A stretch of 64,000 bases of DNA, from assembly GCF_024199945.1 (NCBI RefSeq), contig NZ_JANADP010000001.1, forward strand, positions 4,402,001 through 4,466,000, read 5' to 3'. Both the position numbers and the translations under genes were made by a program. This DNA comes from Bradyrhizobium sp. CCGUVB4N. GTDB taxonomy: Bacteria > Pseudomonadota > Alphaproteobacteria > Rhizobiales > Xanthobacteraceae. The notes under the pieces were generated by a model that made no database searches, was not told the origin of the DNA, and was given only the letters and a program-made list of their open reading frames with translations. Positions 1-8,578 of this stretch are shown in pieces (position 1 is the stretch's first letter; each line of letters opens with the position of its first letter).

Positions 1-64
1 TGATCACGACGAACAGGACGTTGATCAGGATCCAGATGCCCAGAATGATAAGAAAGGTCCGCAT
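1..64 (-). CDS. Partial small membrane protein (N-terminus only)
   Basis: The reverse strand reads MRTFLIILGIWILINVLFVV and continues off the left edge of the window. This is a start Met followed by about 20 strongly hydrophobic residues, as expected for a short membrane peptide or an uncleaved signal anchor. Only the first 21 codons are present, so function and length cannot be judged. The family is not recognised. Confidence 0.5.
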   Translation of the reverse strand, partial: MRTFLIILGIWILINVLFVVI

Positions 65-259
65 TCCACTCAAAACCAAAGGTGATGCAATGTGCTGCCG
101 GCTTATGCGGGTATTGAACGGCTGTTCGCATCCTAATGCAAGTTGTGCTTTGGTGTGACGCAAGTTTCGGGGTGTAGCCGGCTATCGAAATTCGGCAAGT
201 CGGGCCGGGTCCACCCCCGGAACCGGGGCGGCGGCGGACGTTAACGTTCTGCCGACGCG

Positions 260-475
260 TTAACGAAACCGCCGGGTCACCATCGCCAGCACGAACACCG
301 GCTCGGTGCCGTCGAACACGCTGAGCGTCCAGCTGTCGCCGGGACGCAGCGCATGCTCGACGTCGCGGGAGAGGCGGACGGCTTCGCGCCAGGCGGCCTC
401 GTCGTCGGTGAGCGCCTCGCCTGTGGTGTCGATGTGAGGTTGCTGGCCTTCGAAATGGAAAAAGTACCGCGGCAT
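260..475 (-). CDS. DUF6894-type small protein
   Basis: A 71-residue soluble protein beginning MPRYFFHFEG, which is the typical opening of the DUF6894 family, common in Bradyrhizobium and other Rhizobiales. The middle is acidic (ALTDDEAAWREAVRL), suggesting a short helix, and the end is basic (VTRRFR). Family members have no established function. It stands alone, co-oriented with and downstream of the Crp/Fnr-type regulator. The length matches the family, and the assignment rests on the N-terminal pattern. Confidence 0.75.
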   Translation of the reverse strand: MPRYFFHFEGQQPHIDTTGEALTDDEAAWREAVRLSRDVEHALRPGDSWTLSVFDGTEPVFVLAMVTRRFR

Positions 476-532
476 GTCCCGGCAATGCGGGCCAGTCGAA
501 TATGTTCCGACGCGCGCGGATTGGCCGCTCCG

Positions 533-1237
533 TCAGGAGTGACCCAGCACTTCGCGGAAATGCTTCTTCACCGTGACGTTGCAGGCGCAGGCGCTCGCCT
601 GCAGCGCCGGTCCGTCGAGGATCAGGATGGCGCCGCGGCGCGTTGCGAGGATGCGCCTTGCCTTCAGCATCTGGATGACGCGGCTGGCATAGCTGCGGGA
701 GACCCCGAGCATACCGGCGAGCTGCTCGTGGGTGAGGGGAATCTCGTCGCCGCCGAGGTGCTCCTGCGCCGCGAGGATCCATTTCGCGGCGCGCTGCTCG
801 ATCGAATGCGCGGCGTTGCAGGCCGCGGTCTGCAGCAGCTGCGCAAGCTGGCAGGCGGCGTAGCGCGCGAACAGATCGTGCAGGCTCGCCGATCTCTGCT
901 GCGCCTGTTCGAACGCGCGCAGCGGCAGGCGGAGCACCGAGCCGCCCACCTTCACGACGATGCGGGCATAGGCCAGCGACGGGCCGCGTCCGGCGGGGAG
1001 ACCGACCGCACCCTCGCGTCCGACCAGCAGGCTTTCGACCTCGCGATCGTCCTCGACCGGTACCGCGAACGACACGAACGTGGGGCCGCACGGGAAGTGG
1101 ACGGCGCCGATGCTGTCGCCGGCATGATGCAGGATGTGGTTCGAAGCCAGCTCGACCGATTGCAAATGAGGAGCAAGCAGCTCGAAATCGTGGGCATTGA
1201 GCTTCTGGAGGAGCTCGTTCTTGGGCCGGCCGGTCAC
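533..1237 (-). CDS. Crp/Fnr-family transcriptional regulator
   Basis: A 234-residue protein with the two-domain architecture of the Crp/Fnr superfamily: an N-terminal beta-roll sensor (about residues 20-130), a dimerisation helix, and a C-terminal winged helix-turn-helix (about 165-200, LTHEQLAGMLGVSRSYASRV). The N-terminal domain lacks a canonical cAMP phosphate-binding cassette (FGE...RxA) and an FNR-type Cys cluster, so neither cAMP nor an Fe-S cluster can be assigned as ligand. The C-terminus carries an unusual ACACN pair of cysteines. It resembles the many uncharacterised Crp/Fnr regulators of Bradyrhizobium. No target gene is evident next to it. Confidence 0.85.
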   Translation of the reverse strand: MTGRPKNELLQKLNAHDFELLAPHLQSVELASNHILHHAGDSIGAVHFPCGPTFVSFAVPVEDDREVESLLVGREGAVGLPAGRGPSLAYARIVVKVGGSVLRLPLRAFEQAQQRSASLHDLFARYAACQLAQLLQTAACNAAHSIEQRAAKWILAAQEHLGGDEIPLTHEQLAGMLGVSRSYASRVIQMLKARRILATRRGAILILDGPALQASACACNVTVKKHFREVLGHS

Positions 1238-1515
1238 ACTGATTCTCTTGCCTGCCGGGAATCGGCACCGGGGAGAACCCTACGTTTCCCGGCAGAAACC
1301 GACGGTTCCAAAGTGCACACAAGGGGTTACGGGAAATCGAAAAAATGGCGCCGAACGCGGAAGAGCGTCCTGCGTTGCACGGGCGCCACGCCTCGAACTT
1401 TGTTCTTGGCCGGAGAACTACGGAATTTCGAAATGGAGCGGACGCTCTGTTCAGGAGTGAACACAAGGTACCGCCGCCGGGCCGGCGGGGCCAAGGGCAT
1501 CACGTGCCGTTGCCG

Positions 1516-1743
1516 TCAGCCCAAGCGGGCCGCGCGCGCAGCCGACAGGCGGTTCTGATGCCTGTAGGTGTCGATCGCCCTGTTGGCGAGCATCAGCGGC
1601 CGGCGCTCGCCGGTTTTCAGCTGTGCTTCAATCGCATCGAGAATGATGTTGGCGGAATTGTCGGGCGGGCCGAGCTCGCCGCTCTTCTCGAGGAAGCTCC
1701 AGGCGATGAAGAATGCGCTCTCGACGGTGCAGCGGATGGTCAT
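1516..1743 (-). CDS. Hypothetical small protein
   Basis: Encodes about 75 residues from the internal Met (MTIRCTVESAFFIAWSFLEK); the frame stays open to position 1797, so a 93-residue form is possible. The shorter start is preferred because the upstream extension (MVRSPTLGTAAAAPRWQR) looks like non-coding translation. The protein is mixed alpha-helical with no signal peptide and no recognisable domain. It lies just downstream of, and co-oriented with, the Flp pilin gene. Function unknown. Confidence 0.5.
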   Translation of the reverse strand: MTIRCTVESAFFIAWSFLEKSGELGPPDNSANIILDAIEAQLKTGERRPLMLANRAIDTYRHQNRLSAARAARLG

Positions 1744-1818
1744 GCGCTGCCAACGCGGTGCGGCCGCAGCCGTTCCGAGCGTCGGGCTTCGTACCAAGGC
1801 CTATTCTAAAGGTGCGCG

Positions 1819-1980
1819 CTACTTCAGCGACGAGCTGATCGAACCGAACTTCAGCTTCAGCGTCGAGCCGAGATTGTTGACCACCGCGATGATGGCCAGC
1901 GCGATGCCGGCGGCAATCAGACCGTACTCGATCGCAGTCGCGCCGGATTCGTCGGCCAGGAAACGGCGAATGGTCTGCAT
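1819..1980 (-). CDS. Flp family type IVb pilin
   Basis: A 53-residue protein with the hallmark of Flp prepilins: a short charged leader (MQTIRRFLADESG), then the processing site and hydrophobic segment ATAIEYGLIAAGIALAII with the conserved Glu at +5 of the mature chain and the adjacent Tyr. Such pilins are cleaved by TadV/CpaA-type prepilin peptidases and polymerised by Tad machinery, none of which is in this window. The open frame extends upstream, but the annotated Met gives the normal Flp length. Bradyrhizobium genomes carry several orphan flp copies, which fits its isolation here. Confidence 0.9.
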   Translation of the reverse strand: MQTIRRFLADESGATAIEYGLIAAGIALAIIAVVNNLGSTLKLKFGSISSSLK

Positions 1981-2129
1981 GCTCACACCAGAATTCCGAA
2001 ATGGGATGGTGAGGATTATAGTCGTCAGCGTGCAGGTTCCCCTATTTGGAACCGGGCCTTTCGTGAATTCCGGGTTAATCGCGCAAACGAAAGCGGCGGC
2101 GAGACGCCTGTCCCGCCGCCGATCGAAAC

Positions 2130-3188
2130 TCAGTTCTTCAGCACGATGCGGCCGACCACGTGGCCTGCGCGCAGCTCGTCGATCCACTTCTGGACATCGC
2201 CCATCGGCTCTTCGCGCATCGGCGTCTGCTTGATCTTGCCGGCGCGGGCAAGCGCCATCAGCTCATGCGCCTCCGCGAGCGTGCCGACCATGAAACCTTC
2301 GACGGTGAGGCGTTTGTAGACCCATTGCACCATCGGCAGCGTGAACTGGCCGCCCATCAGGCCGGACACCACGACCTTGCCGCCGCGCGCGGCAACCGCG
2401 ACCGCGAACGCCATCGACTTCTCGTTGCCGGCGAAATCGACGACCTCGTCGAAACCGCCGTCGGTCTCCTTCAGGATGCGCTTGATCACGTCGGGCTCGG
2501 ACGGATCGTAGGCATTGGCCGCGCCGTTCTTCAGCGCGGTCTCGCGCGCGGCCGGCGAGAGATCGGCGACCGTGATCGGCTGCTTGAACATCGCTTGCGC
2601 GAACGACAGGCCCATCATGCCGACGCCGCCGAGACCGATCAGCAGCAGATTGCGCTGACGCGGACGGTCGACCAGGCGCTTGAGCGCGCCGTATGCGGTG
2701 ACGCCGGAGCACATCAGGGTGGCGGCCTGGTTGACGGGCAGGGGATCGTAGTCGAGCAGATATTTTGCGTCGGGCACCAGCACGTGGGTGGCGAACCCGC
2801 CGTCGATGGAGACGCCGAGGAAGCGCTGCTTGGCGCAGAGGTTCTCGTCGCCGTTCTTGCAGTCGCGGCACTGGCCGCAGCCGATCCAGGGAAACACCGC
2901 CTTCTTGGCTCCGACGAGACCCGCCGGCACGTCGGGGCCGACTTCGTCGACGACGCCGGCGATCTCGTGGCCGAGCGTGAAGGGCAGCGTCATGCCGCGC
3001 GTGGTGTCGAGCTTCTTGCCGCCGCCGAGATCGGCATAGCCGTCCTGGATGTGCAGATCGGAATGGCAGAGGCCGCAGCGTTCGATGCGCACCAGCACTT
3101 CGGCGCCTTGCGGCTTGGGCGTATCGACGATGGTCTCGCACAGGGGCGCATCGAACTTGACCAGCGACTGCCGACGCATCAACGCCAT
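2130..3188 (-). CDS. Zinc-dependent alcohol dehydrogenase (MDR family)
   Basis: A 352-residue medium-chain dehydrogenase. Catalytic zinc ligands are visible as Cys41-His42 (CGLCHSD) and His74-Glu75 (GHE). The structural zinc site is Cys104, 107, 110 and 118 (CGQCRDC...LC). A Rossmann NAD(P) motif (GLGGVGMMG) follows in the second half. The start at 3188 is fixed by a strong GGAGGAAAG ribosome-binding site. The reaction is NAD(P)-dependent alcohol/aldehyde interconversion, but the substrate cannot be read from the sequence. It sits just downstream of rsmA on the same strand, with a 25-nt gap. Confidence 0.92.
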   Translation of the reverse strand: MALMRRQSLVKFDAPLCETIVDTPKPQGAEVLVRIERCGLCHSDLHIQDGYADLGGGKKLDTTRGMTLPFTLGHEIAGVVDEVGPDVPAGLVGAKKAVFPWIGCGQCRDCKNGDENLCAKQRFLGVSIDGGFATHVLVPDAKYLLDYDPLPVNQAATLMCSGVTAYGALKRLVDRPRQRNLLLIGLGGVGMMGLSFAQAMFKQPITVADLSPAARETALKNGAANAYDPSEPDVIKRILKETDGGFDEVVDFAGNEKSMAFAVAVAARGGKVVVSGLMGGQFTLPMVQWVYKRLTVEGFMVGTLAEAHELMALARAGKIKQTPMREEPMGDVQKWIDELRAGHVVGRIVLKN

Positions 3189-3213
3189 TTTCTTTCCTCC
3201 GGAATTTCCATTC

Positions 3214-4068
3214 TCACGTTTCGGCTCGTATATCGGCCAATTCACGCGCCATGGCAACAAAGCCGGAGATGGGAATGGTCTCGGCACGCCGCGTCGCATC
3301 GACGCCGGCGGCTGCCGCAAGTCGCGCGGGATCGACACCGAGCGATTTCAGGCTTTGGCGCAGCATTTTCCGGCGCTGGCCGAACGCCGCGGCCGCGACC
3401 TGTTCGAGCATCCTGCGATCGCAGGGCAGAGGCTCCGCGCGCGGCACCAGGCGCACGACGGAGGACGTGACCTTCGGCGGCGGCACGAAGGCGGACGGCG
3501 AAATGTCGAACAGGATTTTGGTCTCGCAGCGCCAGTTGGCGAGCACGCCGAGGCGGCCATACGCCTCCTCGTCCTCGCGCGCGACGATGCGCTCGCCGAC
3601 CTCGCGCTGAAACATCAGCACCATCATGTCGAACCAGGGCGGCCAGGGCTCGGTGGTGAGCCAGTTGATCAGGAGCTGGGTCGCGATGTTGTAGGGCAGA
3701 TTGGCGACGATCTTCGCGCGCTCGCCTGCCAGCAGCGGGCGCGGATCGAACGTCATGGCATCGCCATGCACGATCTCGAGCCGGCCGGGATAGCGCGCGG
3801 AAATATCGTTCAGCGCCGGGATCGCGCGCTCGTCGTGCTCGATCGCGATGACGCGTCTGGCGCCGAGCGCGAGCAACGCACGTGTCAGTCCGCCCGGGCC
3901 CGGGCCGATCTCGACGATGGTGCTGTCGTCCAGCGGCGCTGCTGCGCGCGCGATGCGCGCGGTGAGATTGAGGTCGAGCAGAAAGTTCTGGCCCAGCGAC
4001 TTGCGGGCGGACAGCGCGTGCTGGCGAATGACCTCGCGAAGCGGCGGGAGGTCGTCGATCGCGCTCAT
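3214..4068 (-). CDS. rsmA: 16S rRNA dimethyladenosine transferase
   Basis: A 284-residue RsmA/KsgA that dimethylates two adjacent adenines in the 3' terminal hairpin of 16S rRNA using SAM during 30S maturation. Visible features are the N-terminal KSLGQNFL motif (24-31), SAM-binding EIGPGPGG (53-60), and the catalytic NLPY motif (123-126), followed by the small C-terminal helical domain. Its ATG shares one base with the pdxA stop codon (TGATG), so the two are translationally coupled. The pdxA-rsmA pairing after surA/lptD is the classical proteobacterial order. It is the last gene of the lptF...rsmA unit. Confidence 0.97.
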   Translation of the reverse strand: MSAIDDLPPLREVIRQHALSARKSLGQNFLLDLNLTARIARAAAPLDDSTIVEIGPGPGGLTRALLALGARRVIAIEHDERAIPALNDISARYPGRLEIVHGDAMTFDPRPLLAGERAKIVANLPYNIATQLLINWLTTEPWPPWFDMMVLMFQREVGERIVAREDEEAYGRLGVLANWRCETKILFDISPSAFVPPPKVTSSVVRLVPRAEPLPCDRRMLEQVAAAAFGQRRKMLRQSLKSLGVDPARLAAAAGVDATRRAETIPISGFVAMARELADIRAET

Positions 4069-5078
4069 CAGCTGTTTGCAGCCGCCATGCGGCTGGCAAG
4101 CTTGAGCGCGGCGATCAGGCTGGCCGGATTGGCCTTGCCGGTGCCGGCGATGTCGAAGGCGGTGCCGTGATCGGGCGAGGTGCGGATGAAGGGCAGGCCA
4201 AGCGTGACATTGACGGCGTCGTCGAACGCCACCGTCTTGATCGGGATCAGCGCCTGGTCGTGATACATGCAGACCGCGCAGTCATAGGTGTTGCGCGCGG
4301 CCTCGTGGAACATGGTGTCGGCGGGGAGCGGTCCCCTGGCGTCGACGCCGTCATTGCGCAGGAGCTTGAGCGCCGGTGCAATCACGGTCTGCTCTTCATG
4401 GCCGAGCGAGCCGTCCTCGCCGGCATGCGGGTTGAGGCCGGAGACCGCGATGCGGGGACGGGCGATGCCGAAGCGGGATTTCAGCTCGGTCGCAACGATG
4501 CGCACGGTCGAGACGATGAGCTCGCTGGTAAGCTGGGCGAGCGCGTCCCGCACGGACACGTGGATCGTCACCGGCACCACGGCGAGCCGCGGCGACCACA
4601 GCATCATCACCGGCTGCGGCACGCGGCCATCGAGGCTCGCAAGCTCGGCGAGGAATTCGGTGTGGCCGGGATGACGGAAGCCCGCGCGGTAAAGCACGCT
4701 CTTGGCGATCGGGTTGGTGACGACGGCGCTGGCGCGACCGGCGCGGACGTCGTCGATCGCCTGGCGGATCGAGGCAAGCGCTGCCGGTGCGCTCGATGCG
4801 TCGGGCTTGCCGGGCGCAGCGGTCGCTCGCTCGCCGGTCGCGACCACGGGCAGGGCGTCCGCAAAGGCAGTCTCGGCTTCGCCCGGCTTCACCGCGGCGA
4901 TCCTGATATCGGCGTCGAGTGCCTTGGCGCGCTGCGCGATCAGCGCCTCGTCGCCGAGCAAATAGAAGGCGGGAAGGTCGAGCTCGCGGCGCCTGAGCCA
5001 GGCCGCGATGGTGATGTCGGGGCCGATGCCGGCGGGCTCTCCGAGCGTCAGTGCAAGGGGCTTTGCGGGAGCGGCCAT
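4068..5078 (-). CDS. pdxA: 4-hydroxythreonine-4-phosphate dehydrogenase
   Basis: A 336-residue PdxA, which oxidises 4-phosphohydroxy-L-threonine with NAD in the DXP-dependent pyridoxal phosphate pathway. Family motifs are present: the N-terminal GEPAGIGPDI, the metal-site histidines (GHTEFLAEL, HVSVRDAL and MYHDQALIPIK) and GLPFIRTSPDHGTAFDIAG near the C-terminus. It overlaps surA upstream and rsmA downstream by a single base each, consistent with one polycistronic message. Length is normal for the family. Confidence 0.97.
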   Translation of the reverse strand: MAAPAKPLALTLGEPAGIGPDITIAAWLRRRELDLPAFYLLGDEALIAQRAKALDADIRIAAVKPGEAETAFADALPVVATGERATAAPGKPDASSAPAALASIRQAIDDVRAGRASAVVTNPIAKSVLYRAGFRHPGHTEFLAELASLDGRVPQPVMMLWSPRLAVVPVTIHVSVRDALAQLTSELIVSTVRIVATELKSRFGIARPRIAVSGLNPHAGEDGSLGHEEQTVIAPALKLLRNDGVDARGPLPADTMFHEAARNTYDCAVCMYHDQALIPIKTVAFDDAVNVTLGLPFIRTSPDHGTAFDIAGTGKANPASLIAALKLASRMAAANS

Positions 5079-6022
5079 CAGCGGTTGCGATATTCGATCA
5101 TCGCCGCCTTGCGGAGCTCGTCGAGATAGGCCCTCTGGGTCTTCTCGTACTTTTCAATATACATCTTCTCGCGGATCTCGCGCTTCTTCGGCGTATCGAT
5201 CGTGGTCGGCTTGCGCGCGCAAAGCACGACCATCTCGATGCCGGCCTTGGTCACTTCAGGGGCCGTGAGGTGACCGATCGCGGTGTCGTCGAGAACCTTG
5301 CGCAGTGCCTCCGGCAGGTCAGCCGTGGTCTTGGTGACGGTGTCGCGGATGGTGGCGTTCGGCGTCGAACGGAACAGCGAATTGGCTTCCTCGCAGCTTC
5401 CGACACGCGAGCGATACTGCTCGGCTTCCTTCATCCGCGTCTCCTGGAAAGCGGCGGACGAGCCGCGCGGCACGATCAGCACGATCGGCTGCATCTTGTA
5501 TTCGGTGCCCTCGATCTGCAGCTTCTCGTCGCCGCCTTCGCGCACCTTGTCGGCGACGTCCTTCTCGCCGACGATCAGCTTCTCCTTGAAGCGGCCGCGC
5601 ACGAGACTGGTCCAGACCATCTCGGCCTTCATGCGGTTCTTGAGCGCTTCGGGGCGCACGCCCTTGGTCTCGAGCGATTTGCTGAGCTGATCGATCGAGA
5701 TGCGCATGCGCTGCGCCATGCCCTCGTAGGATCCGTTGACGTCGGATGCGGTGGGGTCGACGCCGTATTTCTTGCCTTCCTTCAGCTTGATCTTGTCGTC
5801 GATCAACGTGTTGATGATGTCCTGCCGGTTCTGCGGCTTCTGCGTCGTCAGCGTCTCGAGCTTGGTGCGCTGCTCGATGTCGAAATCGGTGATGGGATCG
5901 CCGTTGACCATGACGACGATGTTCTGCGCATGCGCAGGTGCACCGGCGAGAACCAGTGCGGAGGCCAGCACAGCGCCCAGCACGAAGAGGGGGAGACGGA
6001 AGACAGGCAATCGGGTGGTCAT
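5078..6022 (-). CDS. surA: SurA-like periplasmic peptidyl-prolyl isomerase/chaperone
   Basis: About 314 residues from the chosen Met (MTTRLPVFRLPLF), which is followed by a cleavable signal peptide ending APAHAQ. The mature N-terminus (NIVVMVNGDPITDFDIEQRT) is the SurA N-domain signature. A central parvulin-like region follows, but it is short: a single divergent rotamase domain rather than the two of E. coli SurA, as in other alphaproteobacteria. Expected role: chaperoning outer-membrane proteins such as the adjacently encoded LptD in the periplasm. Starts up to position 6085 are open but would bury the signal peptide. It is coupled to pdxA by a one-base overlap. Confidence 0.88.
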   Translation of the reverse strand: MTTRLPVFRLPLFVLGAVLASALVLAGAPAHAQNIVVMVNGDPITDFDIEQRTKLETLTTQKPQNRQDIINTLIDDKIKLKEGKKYGVDPTASDVNGSYEGMAQRMRISIDQLSKSLETKGVRPEALKNRMKAEMVWTSLVRGRFKEKLIVGEKDVADKVREGGDEKLQIEGTEYKMQPIVLIVPRGSSAAFQETRMKEAEQYRSRVGSCEEANSLFRSTPNATIRDTVTKTTADLPEALRKVLDDTAIGHLTAPEVTKAGIEMVVLCARKPTTIDTPKKREIREKMYIEKYEKTQRAYLDELRKAAMIEYRNR

Positions 6023-6091
6023 ATTTGTCGCTCGCATGTCAGCCGCAATGATCCCGCGAGAGGGAACAAGCGGCCGGCAATTCAAACGGGT

Positions 6092-8578
6092 TCACTGGTA
6101 GCCGGCGGATGAGCTGGACCCGGTCGAGGTCGCCAGCGTGCGCAGGCCGATCTGGAACATGAACGCGTGGCTCAGCACGGGCGGCGTGGTGCCCGCGGAA
6201 TAGCTATACGAAGTTACATAGTTCGCCGCCAGCACGAAGCAATCGTCGACATAGCCGGCGCCGAGCACATATTGGTTGATCTTGTTGGCCTCGAGGTCCC
6301 AGCGCGCCGAGCCCGTCACCACCCAATTGGTCGCGACCTTGATCGAGCCGGTCGTCAGGATGCCCTCGCGGCGGGTCAGGTAGCCGAGTTCCGGCTGCGG
6401 CGCGTAATTGCCGTACATCACGCTGACCGACCAGCGATTGAAGTTGGCGCGGCCTTCCGCCTCGAAGCGCTGGATGTTCCAGGTCTGCTCGTCCATGCGG
6501 GAGCGGACGCTGAACGTATAGGTGCTGTTCGGTGAGTAGGCGGCGCTCGCCACGTAATCCGAACGCGGCTTGTCGAGGCCGGAATTGATGCCGGTGTTGA
6601 TGGAGTCCTGCACCGCGAAGGAGTTCATGCCGAACAGCTGGTAGGACTGGCCGAACAGCACCTTGACGGCGCCGCCCTTGTCGAACTGTGTGGTCGCCTG
6701 CACGCCGACATTGGCGCGGCCGCCGCCTTCGACGCGGTCGTAGCCGGAGAACTTGTCGACGCTGAACAGGTTCGAGGCGTCGAACACCATGCTCTGCGCA
6801 TCCTCGTTCGGGAGCTTGCCGGCGTAGGTCTCGTTCGGGCGGATGATGATCTGCGCGATCGGCTCGATGGTGGTCGAGCCCCAGGGCTGAACGTTGATGA
6901 AGGGATAGCGATATTCGAGGCCGACGGTCGGCATCAGGCGGAACGCCTGGGTGTTGCCGACGGGCAGGTAGTTCGACACGCCCGGCTGGTTGGAGACGTC
7001 GGAATTGATCGCGTCGGCGCGCAGGATCGCGAACGGCGTCCAGATCTCGCCGAACGGATCGGTGAAGGACTTGCGCCACTGCGCCTCCGCCGTCAGGCGG
7101 GTGTAGGTGCCGGGGAAGCCGCGCAGCAGGCACTGCGACGGTGTGCGCGCGAGCGGATCGGCCGAGGTCGTCGTGCACAGGCCGTTGGTGTTGGCCGTCG
7201 TCGTGATCGGATCGAACGCCGCGTCGTTACGCGTCAGATTGACGAAGTTGGTCTTGTAGGAGACCTCGCCGCCGAAGATCGGATAGTTGAGCACGTTCGA
7301 GTAGTCGATCACGGGATAGACGACCGGGACCTGCTGCTGGTTACCCGAGAAGCTCGTCCAGTACATCGTGCGCGCGTCGAAGAAGCTGCGGTTGCCGACG
7401 CCGGTCAGATAGAGCTGCGACAGCGCATCCGTCGGCAGGTTCAGGAACGAACCGAGCGGATCGCGATAGGCCGACAGGCGGTAGTCCGACATGAAATAGT
7501 AGTCGGAGAGCAGGACGCCGTCCCAGCCCCAGACCCATTTGTCGTTCAGCGCGAACTGGCCCTTGGTCTCGATGCCGCCGCGGAACTGACGATCGCCCGG
7601 CTGGCCGGCGAAATTGCCGGGGTTGAGCTGGTCGATGCCGTAGACGCGAACCTGGTAGGCACCGTCCAGCAGGCGCTGGCGGAACTCGGCCTGGAACAGC
7701 ACGCCCTGCTTGGAGGTGATGCGCGGGCTGAAGGTCGCGTCCATGTCGGGCGCGATCGCCCAGTAGAACGGGACTTCGACGCCGTAGCCGAACGCCGTGT
7801 AGGAGGTGAAGCCCGGCATCAGGAAGCCGGTCTTGCGCTTCACGGTCGGATCGGGCGTCGAGAAATAGGGCATGTAGGCGAGCGGCACGCCGAAGAACTC
7901 GAGCTGCGCCGTCTCGAAATACAGCATCTTCTCCTGCTGGTCGTGGATGATGCGGGCACCCTTGACCTGCCAGAGCGGGGGCTTCTTCGGATCGTCCTTA
8001 CACGGCGCGCAGGCCGTGTAGACGCCGTTCTCGAACACCGTGTAGTTGCCGCTGGAGCGGTCGGCGCGGGTCGCGGCCATGCGGGTCTGGTCGGCGGTGT
8101 CCACGCGCAGCGAATCGACGAAACCGTCGCGGTAGTCGTCGGAGAGATCCAGGATCTCGGCATAGGTGATCTTGCCGTCGGCATCCGTCATGCGGATGTT
8201 GCCTTCGGCATGGAGCCGCTTGGTCTTCTGGTCGTAGATGACCCGGTCGGCCTCGACGCTGGTGCCGTTGTAGAACAGCTGGACGTTGCCGACCGCCGAG
8301 ACGCGCGAATTGTTGTAGTCGTAATCGACCTCGGTCGCCTGCACGAGCATCTGCCCGTCATTGGCGGCCTTCGGCGGCTTCGGACGCGGCGGCAGCGGAT
8401 TGTAGGTGTAGCTCTGGGCGGCAGCCGGCGTCACCGCGGCAAGATCGATCATGCCGGCGAACGATGCGGTCGCGATCAGGGCGAGGACGAGCCTGCGGAC
8501 AGCCAAGCCGTATCCGTTCGCGCGCACGGGGGTGCGCAACGTCGAATCAGACACAAGTCCTCTGCGGACGGCAGTCAC
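6092..8578 (-). CDS. lptD: LPS-assembly outer-membrane protein LptD
   Basis: About 828 residues. A signal peptide (ending TPAAAQ) is followed by a Pro-rich linker (NPLPPRPKPPK), an OstA/LptA-like beta-jellyroll (about 95-250, VSAVGNVQLFYNGTSVEAD) and a large C-terminal beta-barrel. LptD with LptE inserts lipopolysaccharide into the outer leaflet. A GTG start at 8578 is chosen because it shares one base with the lptG stop (TAGTG) and has GGAGGA 8 nt upstream. An upstream in-frame Met would overlap lptG by about 65 nt. Placement directly after lptF-lptG and before surA supports the assignment. Confidence 0.94.
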   Translation of the reverse strand: MTAVRRGLVSDSTLRTPVRANGYGLAVRRLVLALIATASFAGMIDLAAVTPAAAQSYTYNPLPPRPKPPKAANDGQMLVQATEVDYDYNNSRVSAVGNVQLFYNGTSVEADRVIYDQKTKRLHAEGNIRMTDADGKITYAEILDLSDDYRDGFVDSLRVDTADQTRMAATRADRSSGNYTVFENGVYTACAPCKDDPKKPPLWQVKGARIIHDQQEKMLYFETAQLEFFGVPLAYMPYFSTPDPTVKRKTGFLMPGFTSYTAFGYGVEVPFYWAIAPDMDATFSPRITSKQGVLFQAEFRQRLLDGAYQVRVYGIDQLNPGNFAGQPGDRQFRGGIETKGQFALNDKWVWGWDGVLLSDYYFMSDYRLSAYRDPLGSFLNLPTDALSQLYLTGVGNRSFFDARTMYWTSFSGNQQQVPVVYPVIDYSNVLNYPIFGGEVSYKTNFVNLTRNDAAFDPITTTANTNGLCTTTSADPLARTPSQCLLRGFPGTYTRLTAEAQWRKSFTDPFGEIWTPFAILRADAINSDVSNQPGVSNYLPVGNTQAFRLMPTVGLEYRYPFINVQPWGSTTIEPIAQIIIRPNETYAGKLPNEDAQSMVFDASNLFSVDKFSGYDRVEGGGRANVGVQATTQFDKGGAVKVLFGQSYQLFGMNSFAVQDSINTGINSGLDKPRSDYVASAAYSPNSTYTFSVRSRMDEQTWNIQRFEAEGRANFNRWSVSVMYGNYAPQPELGYLTRREGILTTGSIKVATNWVVTGSARWDLEANKINQYVLGAGYVDDCFVLAANYVTSYSYSAGTTPPVLSHAFMFQIGLRTLATSTGSSSSAGYQ